A stretch of 64,000 nt of DNA from Kordiimonadaceae bacterium (GCA_017640725.1 JAEPQB010000001.1:558001-622000); one strand, 5' to 3'. Shown: positions 26,078 to 35,227, counted from the first letter of the stretch. A program made the numbers and translations. Notes: generated by a model from the sequence alone, not told the origin.

Positions 26078-26770
26078 ATGACTTTGCCTGCCTATGGACG
26101 ACTAATGGGAAAACGCGCACTGGTGACCCAGGCCGAGGATTACATGGGCCCCGCGACCGTGGAGCATTTCGCGCGCGAAGGGGCGGAAGTTATCACGGAC
26201 AATTCCGTACTGACGGACCCAAACAGACCACAAGAACTGATCGAAAGTGCAGGCAACATTGATATTCTGGTCGCCAATCTGGCTTCAGAAAATCTTTTCG
26301 GCACGCTGGTTGACGACCTCGCAGATGATGATTTCGAGCACGCCTTTGAAGTCATGGTCTATCCCCTCCACCGCTTGGTGCGCGCCGTTGCCCCGCAAAT
26401 GAAAGCACGGGGTGCTGGCAAAATTATCGTGTTTGGCAGCGCTGTACCGCTTAAAGCCATGGGAAGACTTGCGGCCTACTCCGCTGCCCGAGGTGCCCAG
26501 ATTTCTTACGTTAAGTCTGTTGGCGTTGAACTGGCGCGGGACAATATTCAGCTTAATTTGATTGCCCAAAACTGGGTAGAAAACCCCGCCTACTATCCAC
26601 CTGAAATGCAGGAAAACCCCAAGTTTCAGGCCAACCTGAAGCGAGAAGTCCCTCTCGGCCGTTTGGCGCGTGCCGAAGAAGACACAGCACTCGCCGTGTT
26701 CCTGGCCTCTGATGAAAGTGATTTCTTTGTTGGCCAAGCCATCCCATTCAGTGGTGGATGGACTCAGTGA
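26078..26770 (+). CDS. Putative halohydrin dehalogenase (SDR fold)
   Basis: A 230-residue protein of the short-chain dehydrogenase/reductase fold that lacks the NAD-binding TGxxxGxG. Instead it has T17-x4-Y22-x-G24 (TQAEDYMG), the halide-pocket motif, and S121-x12-Y134-x3-R138 (GSAVPLKAM... AYSAARG), the Ser-Tyr-Arg triad of halohydrin dehalogenases; ordinary SDRs have Lys. These enzymes turn vicinal haloalcohols into epoxides, releasing halide, and open epoxides with cyanide, azide or nitrite. The segment VENPAYYPPEM and the ending GQAIPFSGGW also fit. AAAGGGGA precedes the ATG. It is 40 bases after the RTX gene. Natural substrate unknown. Confidence 0.85.
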   Translation: MTLPAYGRLMGKRALVTQAEDYMGPATVEHFAREGAEVITDNSVLTDPNRPQELIESAGNIDILVANLASENLFGTLVDDLADDDFEHAFEVMVYPLHRLVRAVAPQMKARGAGKIIVFGSAVPLKAMGRLAAYSAARGAQISYVKSVGVELARDNIQLNLIAQNWVENPAYYPPEMQENPKFQANLKREVPLGRLARAEEDTALAVFLASDESDFFVGQAIPFSGGWTQ

Positions 26771-26817
26771 CGCAGCCTTGAATGATTTCTTTGACATTCT
26801 CTTGGGGATGAAGAATT

Positions 26818-26847
26818 TTGCTCACACGCTTTGGTCTCGTTTATAGT
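26818..26847 (+). promoter_or_regulatory. Probable sigma-70 promoter upstream of ubiX
   Basis: TTGCTC at 26818 and TATAGT at 26842-26847 are separated by 18 bases, 27 bases before the TTG start of ubiX. The -10 is strong and the -35 partial. Confidence 0.4.
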
Positions 26848-26874
26848 TGTGAGCGGTTGGTCTAGGAGTGGCTC

Positions 26875-27462
26875 TTGAGCGATAAGAAAAAACTGATTGT
26901 CGGCATTGGCGGCGCCAGCGGCGTCATTTATGCGATCCGCTTACTTGAGGTACTGCGCGCGTCAACCGATGTGGAAACACATTTGGTGATGTCCAAAACC
27001 GCCCGCATGAATATCAATATCGAAACAGACATGTCTGTTGCGGACGTAGAAGCACTGGCTGATGAAGTGCACAACATCGCACAAGTGGGTGCCTCTATCG
27101 CCAGCGGGTCGTTTAAAACGCACGGTATGATTGTCGCCGCTTGCTCCATGAAAAACCTGTCTGCGATCGTGCACAGCCACGCAGATGACTTGCTCACCCG
27201 AGCAGCAGACGTGGCGCTTAAAGAGCGACGGCGGCTGGTGCTGATGCCGCGCGAAACACCGCTGCATGCTGGCCACTGCAAATTGATGATGGAAGCCAAC
27301 CAATTGGGGGCCATTGTCGCGCCGCCGATGCCAGCTATGTATACCAAGCCCCAATCGCTTGATGACATCGTCAATCATACCGTTGGTCGCGTACTTGATT
27401 TATTCGAATTTGAGACCGGCCTTGTTGACCGCTGGCAGGGTCCCGGCTCGAACGGCACATAA
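26875..27462 (+). CDS. ubiX: Flavin prenyltransferase UbiX
   Basis: Flavin prenyltransferase of 195 residues that attaches a dimethylallyl group to FMN, making the cofactor of UbiD-type decarboxylases in ubiquinone synthesis. Motifs: GIGGASGVIYAIRLLEVL for FMN, the conserved GSFKTHGMIVAACSM loop, and the C-terminal RRLVLMPRETPLHAGH and MPAMYTKPQSLDD. It starts with TTG, 6 bases after TAGGAG. Stop and the next start are 2 bases apart, so it is co-transcribed with the epimerase gene. UbiD is not in the window. Confidence 0.95.
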   Translation: MSDKKKLIVGIGGASGVIYAIRLLEVLRASTDVETHLVMSKTARMNINIETDMSVADVEALADEVHNIAQVGASIASGSFKTHGMIVAACSMKNLSAIVHSHADDLLTRAADVALKERRRLVLMPRETPLHAGHCKLMMEANQLGAIVAPPMPAMYTKPQSLDDIVNHTVGRVLDLFEFETGLVDRWQGPGSNGT

Positions 27463-27464
27463 CC

Positions 27465-28439
27465 TTGATTGACTATCGACTAAGCATCGAAACGTGGGAC
27501 CTGAAGGTGCCGTTTGTTATCTCGCGGCGACAGTGCGACAGCGCTGAAGTCCTAACCATCAAGCTTGAGCATGCTGGTGCGGTCGGTCGCGGTGAAGCGG
27601 CAGGCATCAACTACAAAGGGGAAACCCCCGCCACCATGCGGGCAGAGCTCGAAGCCTTTATGATGCAACATAAAGAGCCGTTAACACGTGACCTGTTGAT
27701 GGATATCTTGCCGGCTGGTGGTGCGCGCAATGCCCTTGATTGCGCCTTTTGGGACCTTATGGCCAAGCGCACGGGCAAAAGCATTTTTGACCTGACCGCC
27801 AGTTTAGCCAAGCCAGTTACTTCAGCAATAACGCTCAGCATCGATGCGCCGGCAAGGATGGCGAGCAAAGCAATTGAAACTCCGAGCTCGGTGCTCAAAT
27901 TGAAACTTGCAGACAAAAGCGCGCTTGAATGCGTGGCAGCAGTTCACCAGGCACGACCGGACGCTGAGATAATCGTGGACGCCAATGAGGCGTTGAATTT
28001 TGACCTGCTCAGGGACCTTGCGCCGAAGCTCAATGACATGAATGTAAAGCTGATTGAGCAACCCCTGCCGCGCGGCGAAGATGACTGCCTTTCGGAATAC
28101 AAAAGTCCCGTTCCCTTGTGCGCTGACGAAAGCTGCATGACAGCGTCCGATGTGCCGCACCTGCGGACCCTTTATGACGTGATCAATATCAAACTTGATA
28201 AATGCGGCGGTCTAACAGCGGCGCTTGACCTCGCGACGGCTGCGGAATTGCACAGCATGGATATGATGGTGGGCTGCATGCTAGGCACATCGCTTGCTAT
28301 GGCGCCCGCAATGGTGATTGCACCGCGCTGCAAGTATATTGACCTTGACGGCCCTATGCTGCTCAAAAACGATCGCGAGAATGGTCTTGCCGTCAAAGAC
28401 GGCACCATCGAACCGCCATCGCCGCTTCTTTGGGGCTAA
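27465..28439 (+). CDS. Enolase-superfamily dipeptide epimerase (L-Ala-D/L-Glu epimerase-like)
   Basis: A 324-residue member of the mandelate racemase/muconate lactonizing subgroup. Metal ligands are Asp in IIVDANEAL, Glu in LIEQPLP and Asp in PLCADES. The acid-base pair is Lys in LKLKLAD and Lys in VINIKLDKCGG, which marks the dipeptide-epimerase type that helps recycle murein peptides. The specificity could differ; many relatives act on other dipeptides. It begins with TTG 2 bases after the ubiX stop, so its translation is probably coupled to ubiX. Confidence 0.88.
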   Translation: MIDYRLSIETWDLKVPFVISRRQCDSAEVLTIKLEHAGAVGRGEAAGINYKGETPATMRAELEAFMMQHKEPLTRDLLMDILPAGGARNALDCAFWDLMAKRTGKSIFDLTASLAKPVTSAITLSIDAPARMASKAIETPSSVLKLKLADKSALECVAAVHQARPDAEIIVDANEALNFDLLRDLAPKLNDMNVKLIEQPLPRGEDDCLSEYKSPVPLCADESCMTASDVPHLRTLYDVINIKLDKCGGLTAALDLATAAELHSMDMMVGCMLGTSLAMAPAMVIAPRCKYIDLDGPMLLKNDRENGLAVKDGTIEPPSPLLWG

Positions 28440-28545
28440 GGAATCACGCACATTTGGTTACACATGAAACGATTTGGCTTGCGCGCGCGTGCCCCATCAG
28501 GCAATAGAGCCATAGTATTTCACGCTTAAAATATGGGTTTCCGGC

Positions 28546-29574
28546 ATGAAAGCACTCGTCAAACAAGAAGCAGATGTTGGCCTTTGGCTGCAGGATGTGC
28601 CCGAGCCTGAAATGGGCATCAACGATGTTCTGATTAAGGTGAAACGCACCGCCATCTGCGGCACCGACATGCACATCTACAATTGGGATGAATGGGCACA
28701 AAAAACCATTCCAGTACCGATGGTAGTGGGCCACGAATTTGTCGGCGAAATTGTTGATGTTGGCAGCAATGTCATTGACTTTCACGCCGGGCAGCTGGTG
28801 TCTGGCGAAGGGCATGTGGTGTGTGGCCGCTGCAGGAACTGCATGGCAGGTCGCAGACACCTTTGCGCCCACACAAGTGGCATCGGCGTGAACCGTCCGG
28901 GTGCCTTTGCAGAGTATGTTTCGCTCCCGATGTCAAACGTATGGGAACACCGTGACGGTATTGACCTGGATGTGGCGTCTCTGTTTGACCCTCTTGGCAA
29001 TGCCGTGCATACCGCGCTGCAATGGGACTTGCTTGGCGAGGATGTGCTGATCACGGGCGCGGGCCCAATTGGCGCCATGGCAGCAGCGGTTTGCCGGCAT
29101 GCAGGCGCGCGGCATGTTGTGATTACAGACGTGATCCCGGAGCGCCTTGAGCTCGCGAAAAAACTTGGCGCGACCCGCACGGTCGATGTGCGCAATGAAA
29201 GCCTCAAAGATGTGCAGGCCGACCTTGGCATGAGCGAAGGCTTTGATGTGGGCCTGGAGATGTCCGGCAACAGCATGGCTTTTAACGATCTGATTGAAAA
29301 CATGTGCCATGGCGGCAAGGTCTCCATCCTCGGCATTCCGGCCCAAGGTGCCGACATCAACTGGGAAACTGTGATCTTCAACATGCTGACGCTCAAGGGC
29401 ATCTATGGCCGCGAGATGTATGAAACCTGGTACAAAATGTCTGTGATGATTGAAAACGGACTGGACATAATGCCAGTAATCACCCACCGCCTGCCCTTCA
29501 CTGAGTTTCAGCAGGGGTTTGATCTGATGAATGCGGGCGACGCCAGCAAAGTTGTGCTGAACTGGGAAGCATAA
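28546..29574 (+). CDS. tdh: L-threonine 3-dehydrogenase
   Basis: Zinc medium-chain dehydrogenase that oxidises L-threonine with NAD to 2-amino-3-ketobutyrate; 342 residues. The catalytic zinc site is [14 protein letters not shown] with [12 protein letters not shown], and the structural zinc Cys cluster is [15 protein letters not shown]. The Rossmann segment is [18 protein letters not shown]. It starts 10 bases before kbl and forms with it the classic tdh-kbl operon. Confidence 0.97.
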   Translation: MKALVKQEADVGLWLQDVPEPEMGINDVLIKVKRTAICGTDMHIYNWDEWAQKTIPVPMVVGHEFVGEIVDVGSNVIDFHAGQLVSGEGHVVCGRCRNCMAGRRHLCAHTSGIGVNRPGAFAEYVSLPMSNVWEHRDGIDLDVASLFDPLGNAVHTALQWDLLGEDVLITGAGPIGAMAAAVCRHAGARHVVITDVIPERLELAKKLGATRTVDVRNESLKDVQADLGMSEGFDVGLEMSGNSMAFNDLIENMCHGGKVSILGIPAQGADINWETVIFNMLTLKGIYGREMYETWYKMSVMIENGLDIMPVITHRLPFTEFQQGFDLMNAGDASKVVLNWEA

Positions 29575-29583
29575 GGACACGCT

Positions 29584-30774
29584 ATGTACGGAAACTTCAA
29601 GGACCATTTGGCCGGTGAAATTACGGGTATCCGCGAGGCGGGTCTGTATAAAAACGAACGCCAGATCACGACACCGCAAGGGGCGAGTGTTGGCATCTCT
29701 GATGGCGCGCAAGTCATTAACCTGTGCGCCAACAATTATTTGGGTCTGGCGCAGCATCCAGACGTGAACGCGGCCGCCATGCAGGGCCTCAAGGATTGGG
29801 GTTACGGCATGGCAAGTGTGCGCTTCATTTGCGGCACGCAAACATTGCACAAGCAGCTTGAAGACGTGTTGAGCGACTTCCTGGGCGCAGAAGACACCAT
29901 CCTGTACCCAAGTTGCTTTGACGCCAATGGTGGCTTGTTTGAAACCATTCTCGGCCCAGAAGACGCTGTGATTTCTGACGAGCTCAATCACGCCAGCATC
30001 ATTGACGGCGTACGCCTGTCAAAAGCGATGCGCTATCGCTACAAAAACAACAATATGGACGACCTGGAAGGCAAGCTGAAAGAAGCCGACGCGGCGGGTG
30101 CGCGCTACAAATTGATCACTACCGATGGTGTATTCTCCATGGATGGCTATATCGCGCAGCTCGACAAAATCTGCGACCTGGCGGACAAATACAATGCCCT
30201 GGTGCATTTTGACGATTGCCACGCGACCGGCTTTGTGGGCGCAGGCGGCAAGGGCACTCACGAGCATTGCGGTGTCATTGACCGTGTTGACATCATCACC
30301 GGCACACTTGGCAAAGCACTTGGCGGTGCATCAGGTGGTTACACCAGCGGGCGCAAGGAAATTGTTGAGCTGCTGAGACAGCGCTCACGGCCCTACCTGT
30401 TTTCCAACACTGTGGCCCCACCGGTTGTGGCCGGTGCGATCAAGGCAATTGAACTGGTGACCCAGTCAAACGATTTGCGCGAGCAGCTTGCAGACAATAC
30501 CGCGTATTTCAGAAGCGGTATGGAAGCGCTGGGGTTTGACCTTCTGCCCGGTGAGCACGCTATTGTGCCCGTCATGCTGTACGACGCGGCGACCGCCGCA
30601 GAGTTCGCCGACGAGATGCTGAAGCGCGGAATTTATGTGGTGGCATTCTCTTATCCAGTGGTACCAAAAGGCAAAGCCCGCATCCGCACACAGATGTCTG
30701 CGGCGCTCACCCGCGCCGATTTGGACAAAGCTATCGGCGCATTTGGTGAAGTGAAGCAATTGCTGGGGGTTTAA
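29584..30774 (+). CDS. kbl: 2-amino-3-ketobutyrate CoA ligase (glycine C-acetyltransferase)
   Basis: PLP enzyme of the alpha-oxoamine synthase family, 396 residues, that splits 2-amino-3-ketobutyrate with CoA into glycine and acetyl-CoA. The conserved N-terminal stretch is [15 protein letters not shown], the Asp of the PLP pocket is in [11 protein letters not shown], and the Schiff-base Lys is in [17 protein letters not shown]. It is separated from tdh by 9 bases. The pair lets threonine serve as a carbon and glycine source. Confidence 0.97.
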   Translation: MYGNFKDHLAGEITGIREAGLYKNERQITTPQGASVGISDGAQVINLCANNYLGLAQHPDVNAAAMQGLKDWGYGMASVRFICGTQTLHKQLEDVLSDFLGAEDTILYPSCFDANGGLFETILGPEDAVISDELNHASIIDGVRLSKAMRYRYKNNNMDDLEGKLKEADAAGARYKLITTDGVFSMDGYIAQLDKICDLADKYNALVHFDDCHATGFVGAGGKGTHEHCGVIDRVDIITGTLGKALGGASGGYTSGRKEIVELLRQRSRPYLFSNTVAPPVVAGAIKAIELVTQSNDLREQLADNTAYFRSGMEALGFDLLPGEHAIVPVMLYDAATAAEFADEMLKRGIYVVAFSYPVVPKGKARIRTQMSAALTRADLDKAIGAFGEVKQLLGV

Positions 30775-30896
30775 TCTCCCCCAATAAACTAATTTCTGGA
30801 CTGTGGGGTCTTGTGGCCTAAATTCCTTTGGCATGAGTTTCCGCCCGCGCGTTGAATAAAAATGCACCATCGGGCTCACCAAGGAGAGAGAGCGAC

Positions 30897-31856
30897 ATGG
30901 CACTGCCAGAACAGCTTCAGAATTTGCGCATTCCGGTGATTGGTTCACCGCTTTTCATCATTTCAAACCCCGACATTGTTATCGAGCAATGCAAAGCTGG
31001 CATCGTGGGCTCCTTCCCGGCGCTCAACGCACGCCCTGGCCCGGTTCTCGAGGAATGGCTCAAGCGCATTACCGAAGAACTGGACGCCTATAATCAGGCA
31101 AACCCTGACAAACCGGCTGCACCGTTTGCTGTGAACCAGATTGTGCACCGCTCCAATGATCGTCTGCAGCATGATGTGGACATGTGCGTAAAATACAAAG
31201 TGCCAATCATCATCACCTCACTGGGTGCCCGTGTTGAAGTGAACGATGCGATTCACTCTTACGGTGGCATCGTTCTGCATGACATCATCAACAATAAGTT
31301 CGCCAAAAAGGCCGTGGAAAAAGGCGCGGATGGCCTGATCGCTGTAGCAGCGGGTGCCGGCGGCCATGCAGGCACAACGTCACCGTTCGCCCTGGTGCAA
31401 GAAATCCGTCAATGGTTTGATGGCCCAATTGCGCTGTCCGGATCCATCGCCACCGGTGATGCGGTCTTGGCCGCAGAAGCCATGGGCGCAGACCTCGGTT
31501 ACATTGGCTCCGCATTCATCGCGACCAAAGAGGCCAACGCGGATGAGCGCTACAAGCAATCGATCGTTGATTATGCCGCAGACGACATTGTCTACACAAA
31601 CCTGTTCACTGGCGTGCACGGTAACTATCTGAAACCATCCATTTTAGATGCCGGCATGGACCCGGAAAACCTGCCGGAAAGTGACCCGTCAAAAATGAGC
31701 TTTGGCTCAGGCGGTAGCGAAAAGTCCAAAGCCTGGAAAGACATTTGGGGTTGCGGCCAGGGCATTGGTGCGATCGACAAAGTGCAGACCACTGCGGAGT
31801 TTGTGGACCAGCTTGCAGACCAGTATTTCGCCGCAAAAAAGCGGGTTGCCGCATAA
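30897..31856 (+). CDS. Nitronate monooxygenase (2-nitropropane dioxygenase-like)
   Basis: FMN enzyme of 319 residues that oxidises alkyl nitronates such as propionate 3-nitronate, releasing nitrite. The TIM-barrel motifs are PVIGSPLFIISNP at the start, GADGLIAVAAGAGGHAGT and SGSIATGDAVLAAEAMGAD. AAGGAGAGAG 5 bases before the ATG sets the start. The sequence matches the class with the HAGT loop; members include trans-enoyl-ACP reductase FabK relatives, so substrate is not certain. It is separated from kbl by 122 bases and has its own terminator. Confidence 0.87.
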   Translation: MALPEQLQNLRIPVIGSPLFIISNPDIVIEQCKAGIVGSFPALNARPGPVLEEWLKRITEELDAYNQANPDKPAAPFAVNQIVHRSNDRLQHDVDMCVKYKVPIIITSLGARVEVNDAIHSYGGIVLHDIINNKFAKKAVEKGADGLIAVAAGAGGHAGTTSPFALVQEIRQWFDGPIALSGSIATGDAVLAAEAMGADLGYIGSAFIATKEANADERYKQSIVDYAADDIVYTNLFTGVHGNYLKPSILDAGMDPENLPESDPSKMSFGSGGSEKSKAWKDIWGCGQGIGAIDKVQTTAEFVDQLADQYFAAKKRVAA

Positions 31857-31882
31857 AGCACGTAAAATTATTCGTCACAGTG

Positions 31883-31918
31883 GGGCGTTGTCCAAGCGGG
31901 CAGCGCCCTTCTTTTTTG
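31883..31918 (+). terminator. Rho-independent terminator after nitronate monooxygenase
   Basis: GGGCGTTGTCC-AAGC-GGGCAGCGCCC makes an 11-bp stem with two G-U pairs and is followed by TTCTTTTTTG. It lies 26 bases after the stop. Confidence 0.88.
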
Positions 31919-32029
31919 CGGGCTAGTTCAATCAGACTGCACTTTAAACCCTTAATCCGACCCTTCGCCCTATCAGTTTACCAGCCAAACGGCATATCGT
32001 TCACTATAGGGCACATGAAGGAGGGACTG

Positions 32030-32719
32030 ATGACACGACAGCTCGGGCTTATTTTGTTTTCTGTGATGTTCTGGACATATTCGGCGACGGCGCTGCAGGA
32101 CAGCATCACGTCTGGCGAGATAGAGACATCTGACGGCACCGAGTTTGTGACCATCGTTCGGCCTACGTCGCCAGATTTCACCGTCTCCTACCCCATTCTG
32201 TTTTCACCCGGTAGCCGTGACTATCCTGAACCCACCTTCTTTTGGGGAGATGAACCATCAAATCTGGGTTGGCTGATCGTTCAAACCGAACAGCTTTACC
32301 GGGGTGGGCCAGAAGACCTGAAGCGCGTGATGGATGCAGCCATGGCGAAACTGCGCCAAGAGGGCTTCCAAATTGCTGACGTGCATTTGATAGGGTGGAG
32401 CGCAAGCAGCGGCGCCGCCGCCCGCCATGCCGCTGCAATGGGTGCTGAAATTCGCTCTGTTTCTTTCATCCCCGGTTATGGTGGCGGTCGCAGTGTTGAG
32501 CGCATGTGCGCGCACAAAAACCTGCGCGTGAATTTCATCACCGGCTCAAAAGACGGCAGCTGGCTCAGGGGCGCAGAAGGCATGCGTGACAAGCTGTTGT
32601 CTTGTGGCAACCAGCATGTGGCCTTTCACGTCATTGAAGATGGTGGCCATGTGCTGCGTGAAATTTCTGGCGAGCCGCTGTTCAACGTGCTCAATGCAGC
32701 ACGCCCAAATGCGCATTAG
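32030..32719 (+). CDS. Exported alpha/beta-hydrolase-like protein
   Basis: A 229-residue protein with a signal peptide (MTRQLGLILFSVMFWTYSATAL). The nucleophile elbow is HLIGWSASSGAAA (Ser in the GxSxS setting) and the C-terminal His is in VIEDGGHVLRE, as in alpha/beta hydrolases; the acid residue may be Asp in FITGSKDGSW. GGAGGG before the ATG sets the start. No specific substrate can be named. Its stop overlaps the stop of the convergent second nitrilase by 4 bases (TTAG). Confidence 0.75.
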   Translation: MTRQLGLILFSVMFWTYSATALQDSITSGEIETSDGTEFVTIVRPTSPDFTVSYPILFSPGSRDYPEPTFFWGDEPSNLGWLIVQTEQLYRGGPEDLKRVMDAAMAKLRQEGFQIADVHLIGWSASSGAAARHAAAMGAEIRSVSFIPGYGGGRSVERMCAHKNLRVNFITGSKDGSWLRGAEGMRDKLLSCGNQHVAFHVIEDGGHVLREISGEPLFNVLNAARPNAH

Positions 32720-33648
32720 TCTGTCTGCTCGGTCACAATCTTTTGTGGCCGTTCGTCCACTGTCAGAGTGAATATGTCTGGCCGCGCATAGTGGCCGACC
32801 ACATCCATGTCGTACTTGCCACGGGTGATTTCTGCCTTGTCCAATTCTGCGGTCAGGATGGTTTCCTTGCCATAAACCGGTTCTGCCAACACTTTGCCAA
32901 GCGGTGAGACGATGCAGCTGCCGCCGCGGATCAGCACCGTGTCTGGCGCATCGCCCTGCACCGGCTTGAAATCGGCGGGGCCGTTCCCACGTGTCATGAA
33001 CTGGCAGGCAGACAGCACAAAACACCGACCTTCAAGCGCGACCGTTTGCATTGTGGGCAGCCATACGTCGCGGTCATCGACTGTCGGCGCACAGTAAAAC
33101 TCAACGCCCTTTTGATACATCGCGAGCCGTAGTTGCGGCATATAGTTTTCCCAGCAGATCGCACCACCTAACCTGCCAATGTCGGTTTTCGGTGCCGCAA
33201 GCGTTGAACCGTCACCAAAGCCCCACACCACACGCTCAAGCGCAGTTGGCATCAGCTTGCGGTGCTTGCCAAGCAACGATCCATCGGATGAAAAATATAA
33301 AGCCGTGCAATAGAGCGTACCGCCGTCTCGCTCGATCACGCCGACAACCAGGTTGGTATTGTTCTTGGCGGCCATCTCACCGATGGCGGCAACCTCCGGG
33401 CCCGGTACATTAATGGCACTCTCGTAGTAGCGCCGAAAATCGTCGCGCCCTTCATCTGAGCGAGAGCCAAGCCGCACACCAAAATCGATGCCTTTGGGAT
33501 AGCCACCGACAAAAGCTTCGGGAAACACCACAAGGTTGGCTTTCTCAGCCGCCGCTTTTGACGTCCAGTCACCCAACTTTTCAATCGTTTTAGGTGTATC
33601 AAAAAGCGGTGTGCCCACCTGCACCACCGCGCCAATGATTGTGGTCAT
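32716..33648 (-). CDS. Nitrilase (second copy in the window)
   Basis: Nitrilase-superfamily enzyme of 310 residues with a complete triad: Glu in FPEAFVGGYP, Lys in KHRKLMPTALERV and Cys in GGAICWENYMPQLR. The CWENYMP motif is that of classical aliphatic or aromatic nitrilases. GGAGATT lies 5 bases before the ATG at 33648. It has no signal peptide. It differs clearly from the copy at 4211-5188, so the two are unlikely to be recent duplicates. It converges with the hydrolase gene and is near nitronate monooxygenase. Substrate unknown. Confidence 0.92.
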   Translation of the reverse strand: MTTIIGAVVQVGTPLFDTPKTIEKLGDWTSKAAAEKANLVVFPEAFVGGYPKGIDFGVRLGSRSDEGRDDFRRYYESAINVPGPEVAAIGEMAAKNNTNLVVGVIERDGGTLYCTALYFSSDGSLLGKHRKLMPTALERVVWGFGDGSTLAAPKTDIGRLGGAICWENYMPQLRLAMYQKGVEFYCAPTVDDRDVWLPTMQTVALEGRCFVLSACQFMTRGNGPADFKPVQGDAPDTVLIRGGSCIVSPLGKVLAEPVYGKETILTAELDKAEITRGKYDMDVVGHYARPDIFTLTVDERPQKIVTEQTD

Positions 33649-33778
33649 GTTCAATCTCCAACCAGCCCTCATGAACAATAGTCAGGTTTGCCAGCCGCAC
33701 CAGCATTCATTGCTAGCCATAACAAAAGCTTGATGTTAGCGTTTTCTATACAGTTCTTGAGTTGGGGGAATCACAAAG

Positions 33779-35227
33779 ATGATGAAAACTGTTTGCTCGT
33801 ACTTGGTCGGGTTGATGCTGTGCGCCTTTTTATCAGTCAGTGGTGCTGAGGCACAAAAGACCACTCGCAAAGTACAAGCTATTAGCCTGGCAACCCATAA
33901 AGAGTTCGAGCGCATACAACTCGCCCTTGAGCAACACGATTTAGTTCAGGCCAAAAGCCTGGTTCAGCAACTGTTGAATAAAGAAGGGGCCAGAGAGTAC
34001 GAACGTTCGATTGTGTGGCAATATAATGCACAGATCGCTTTTGCAGAGGAAAATACTCCCGAAGCCATCCGTTCCTTTGAAAATGTACTTCTGCTGAAAG
34101 ACTTCATCCCAGTCGCTCAAGCACACGGAGCTATGTATATATTGGCTCAATTGCATTTTTCAGAAAGTGACTTCCGCAAAGCATACGAAGTTGCTTCCGA
34201 CTGGAAAGACTTGGTGCCCCAAGACTATGTCAATGCTGCTCAATGGCAGTTTTTGTCGATGCTTGCATACTACGTGGGCGACTACGCTCGCACCGTTGCT
34301 GACCTAGAGAAGTTTTTTGACGTAATTGATAATGCTCAACGAAATTCAAGAGGCGCTAAAAACATGTATTTGTTTTTGGCCGCAGCCCACTGGCAACTGG
34401 AAAGCTATGAGGACAGTTGGAATGCCATCCGAGCCATTGTTTCGGACAAGTTTTATGAAGACATTTGTGGTGTTGCTGTATTTGTCCTGTCAGCACAAAA
34501 CAGTGAAACCCTTTTGACTGAGGATTTGTCAAAATATCCACAATGCGCAGATGCTGAAAAAACGTTATCCCCAATCGACTATCTGACGGAGCTACGCAAC
34601 GGTCCAGATGCGCCAACGCCAATGCTAGTTGAAGAACAACACTTGTCTCAACTACCACTGAATGCGTCAAAAACGCCTCGGTACCCAGAGCGCGCTGTGG
34701 CGGAAGGCATTAGCGGGTACGCATTGGTTGAGTTTACGGTACTCGAAGATGGTTCAGTAGACCCGGATAGCGTGCAAGTGCTTGAATCCCATCCAAAAGG
34801 ATATTTTGAGGAAGCGGCCAGCAAGCAAGCAAGTGAATTCAAGTATAAGCCCATGATCCTCAATGGAGAGCCGCAAAAAGTTCAGGCGATCCGTTACAAG
34901 TTCAACTACAACTTCCATGCCCTGCCAGCACGCGGCAAAAATGGCGCAACAGTTCAGCCAGTTGTTTTTGCCCAACCTCGTTATCCCCGCAAAGCGCAAG
35001 AAGAGGGCGTCGAGGGGTACGTTGTGGTGGAGTTTACCGTCAAAAAGAACGGCCGCGTCTCAAAAGGGTCCATCAAAGTTATTGAAGCCGAGCCAAAGGG
35101 CTATTTCGAGGAAGCCGCGATTGCAGCCATGAAGGCCATGAGATATGAGCCACCTAAAGTGAATGGAAAATCGAAGAAGGTTAAAAAAGTTCGGCACAGG
35201 TTCAGCTTTAATCTGAGAAAAGATTGA
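33779..35227 (+). CDS. Periplasmic protein with TPR-like region and two TonB C-terminal domains
   Basis: A 482-residue protein. A cleavable-looking signal peptide (VGLMLCAFLSVSGAEAQ) is followed by about 260 residues of helical repeats resembling TPRs (for example HGAMYILAQLHFSESDFRKA). Two TonB_C domains follow at about 295-378 (TPRYPERAVAEGISGYALVE) and 395-482 (QPRYPRKAQEEGVEGYVVVE). Each repeat contains PKGYFEEAA. TonB normally has an uncleaved N-terminal membrane anchor and one C-terminal domain; this one seems to be exported, so it may bind TonB-dependent receptors or other partners rather than carry energy from ExbBD. Confidence 0.85.
   Translation: MMKTVCSYLVGLMLCAFLSVSGAEAQKTTRKVQAISLATHKEFERIQLALEQHDLVQAKSLVQQLLNKEGAREYERSIVWQYNAQIAFAEENTPEAIRSFENVLLLKDFIPVAQAHGAMYILAQLHFSESDFRKAYEVASDWKDLVPQDYVNAAQWQFLSMLAYYVGDYARTVADLEKFFDVIDNAQRNSRGAKNMYLFLAAAHWQLESYEDSWNAIRAIVSDKFYEDICGVAVFVLSAQNSETLLTEDLSKYPQCADAEKTLSPIDYLTELRNGPDAPTPMLVEEQHLSQLPLNASKTPRYPERAVAEGISGYALVEFTVLEDGSVDPDSVQVLESHPKGYFEEAASKQASEFKYKPMILNGEPQKVQAIRYKFNYNFHALPARGKNGATVQPVVFAQPRYPRKAQEEGVEGYVVVEFTVKKNGRVSKGSIKVIEAEPKGYFEEAAIAAMKAMRYEPPKVNGKSKKVKKVRHRFSFNLRKD

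Noticed and set aside
26078-26770. Reading the gene as an ordinary 3-oxoacyl reductase or other NAD-dependent SDR
   Set aside because: The cofactor glycine motif and the catalytic Lys are both replaced by the halohydrin dehalogenase motifs.
28933-29991. Long minus-strand open frame across tdh and kbl
   Set aside because: Antisense to two clearly conserved genes, with no family resemblance.
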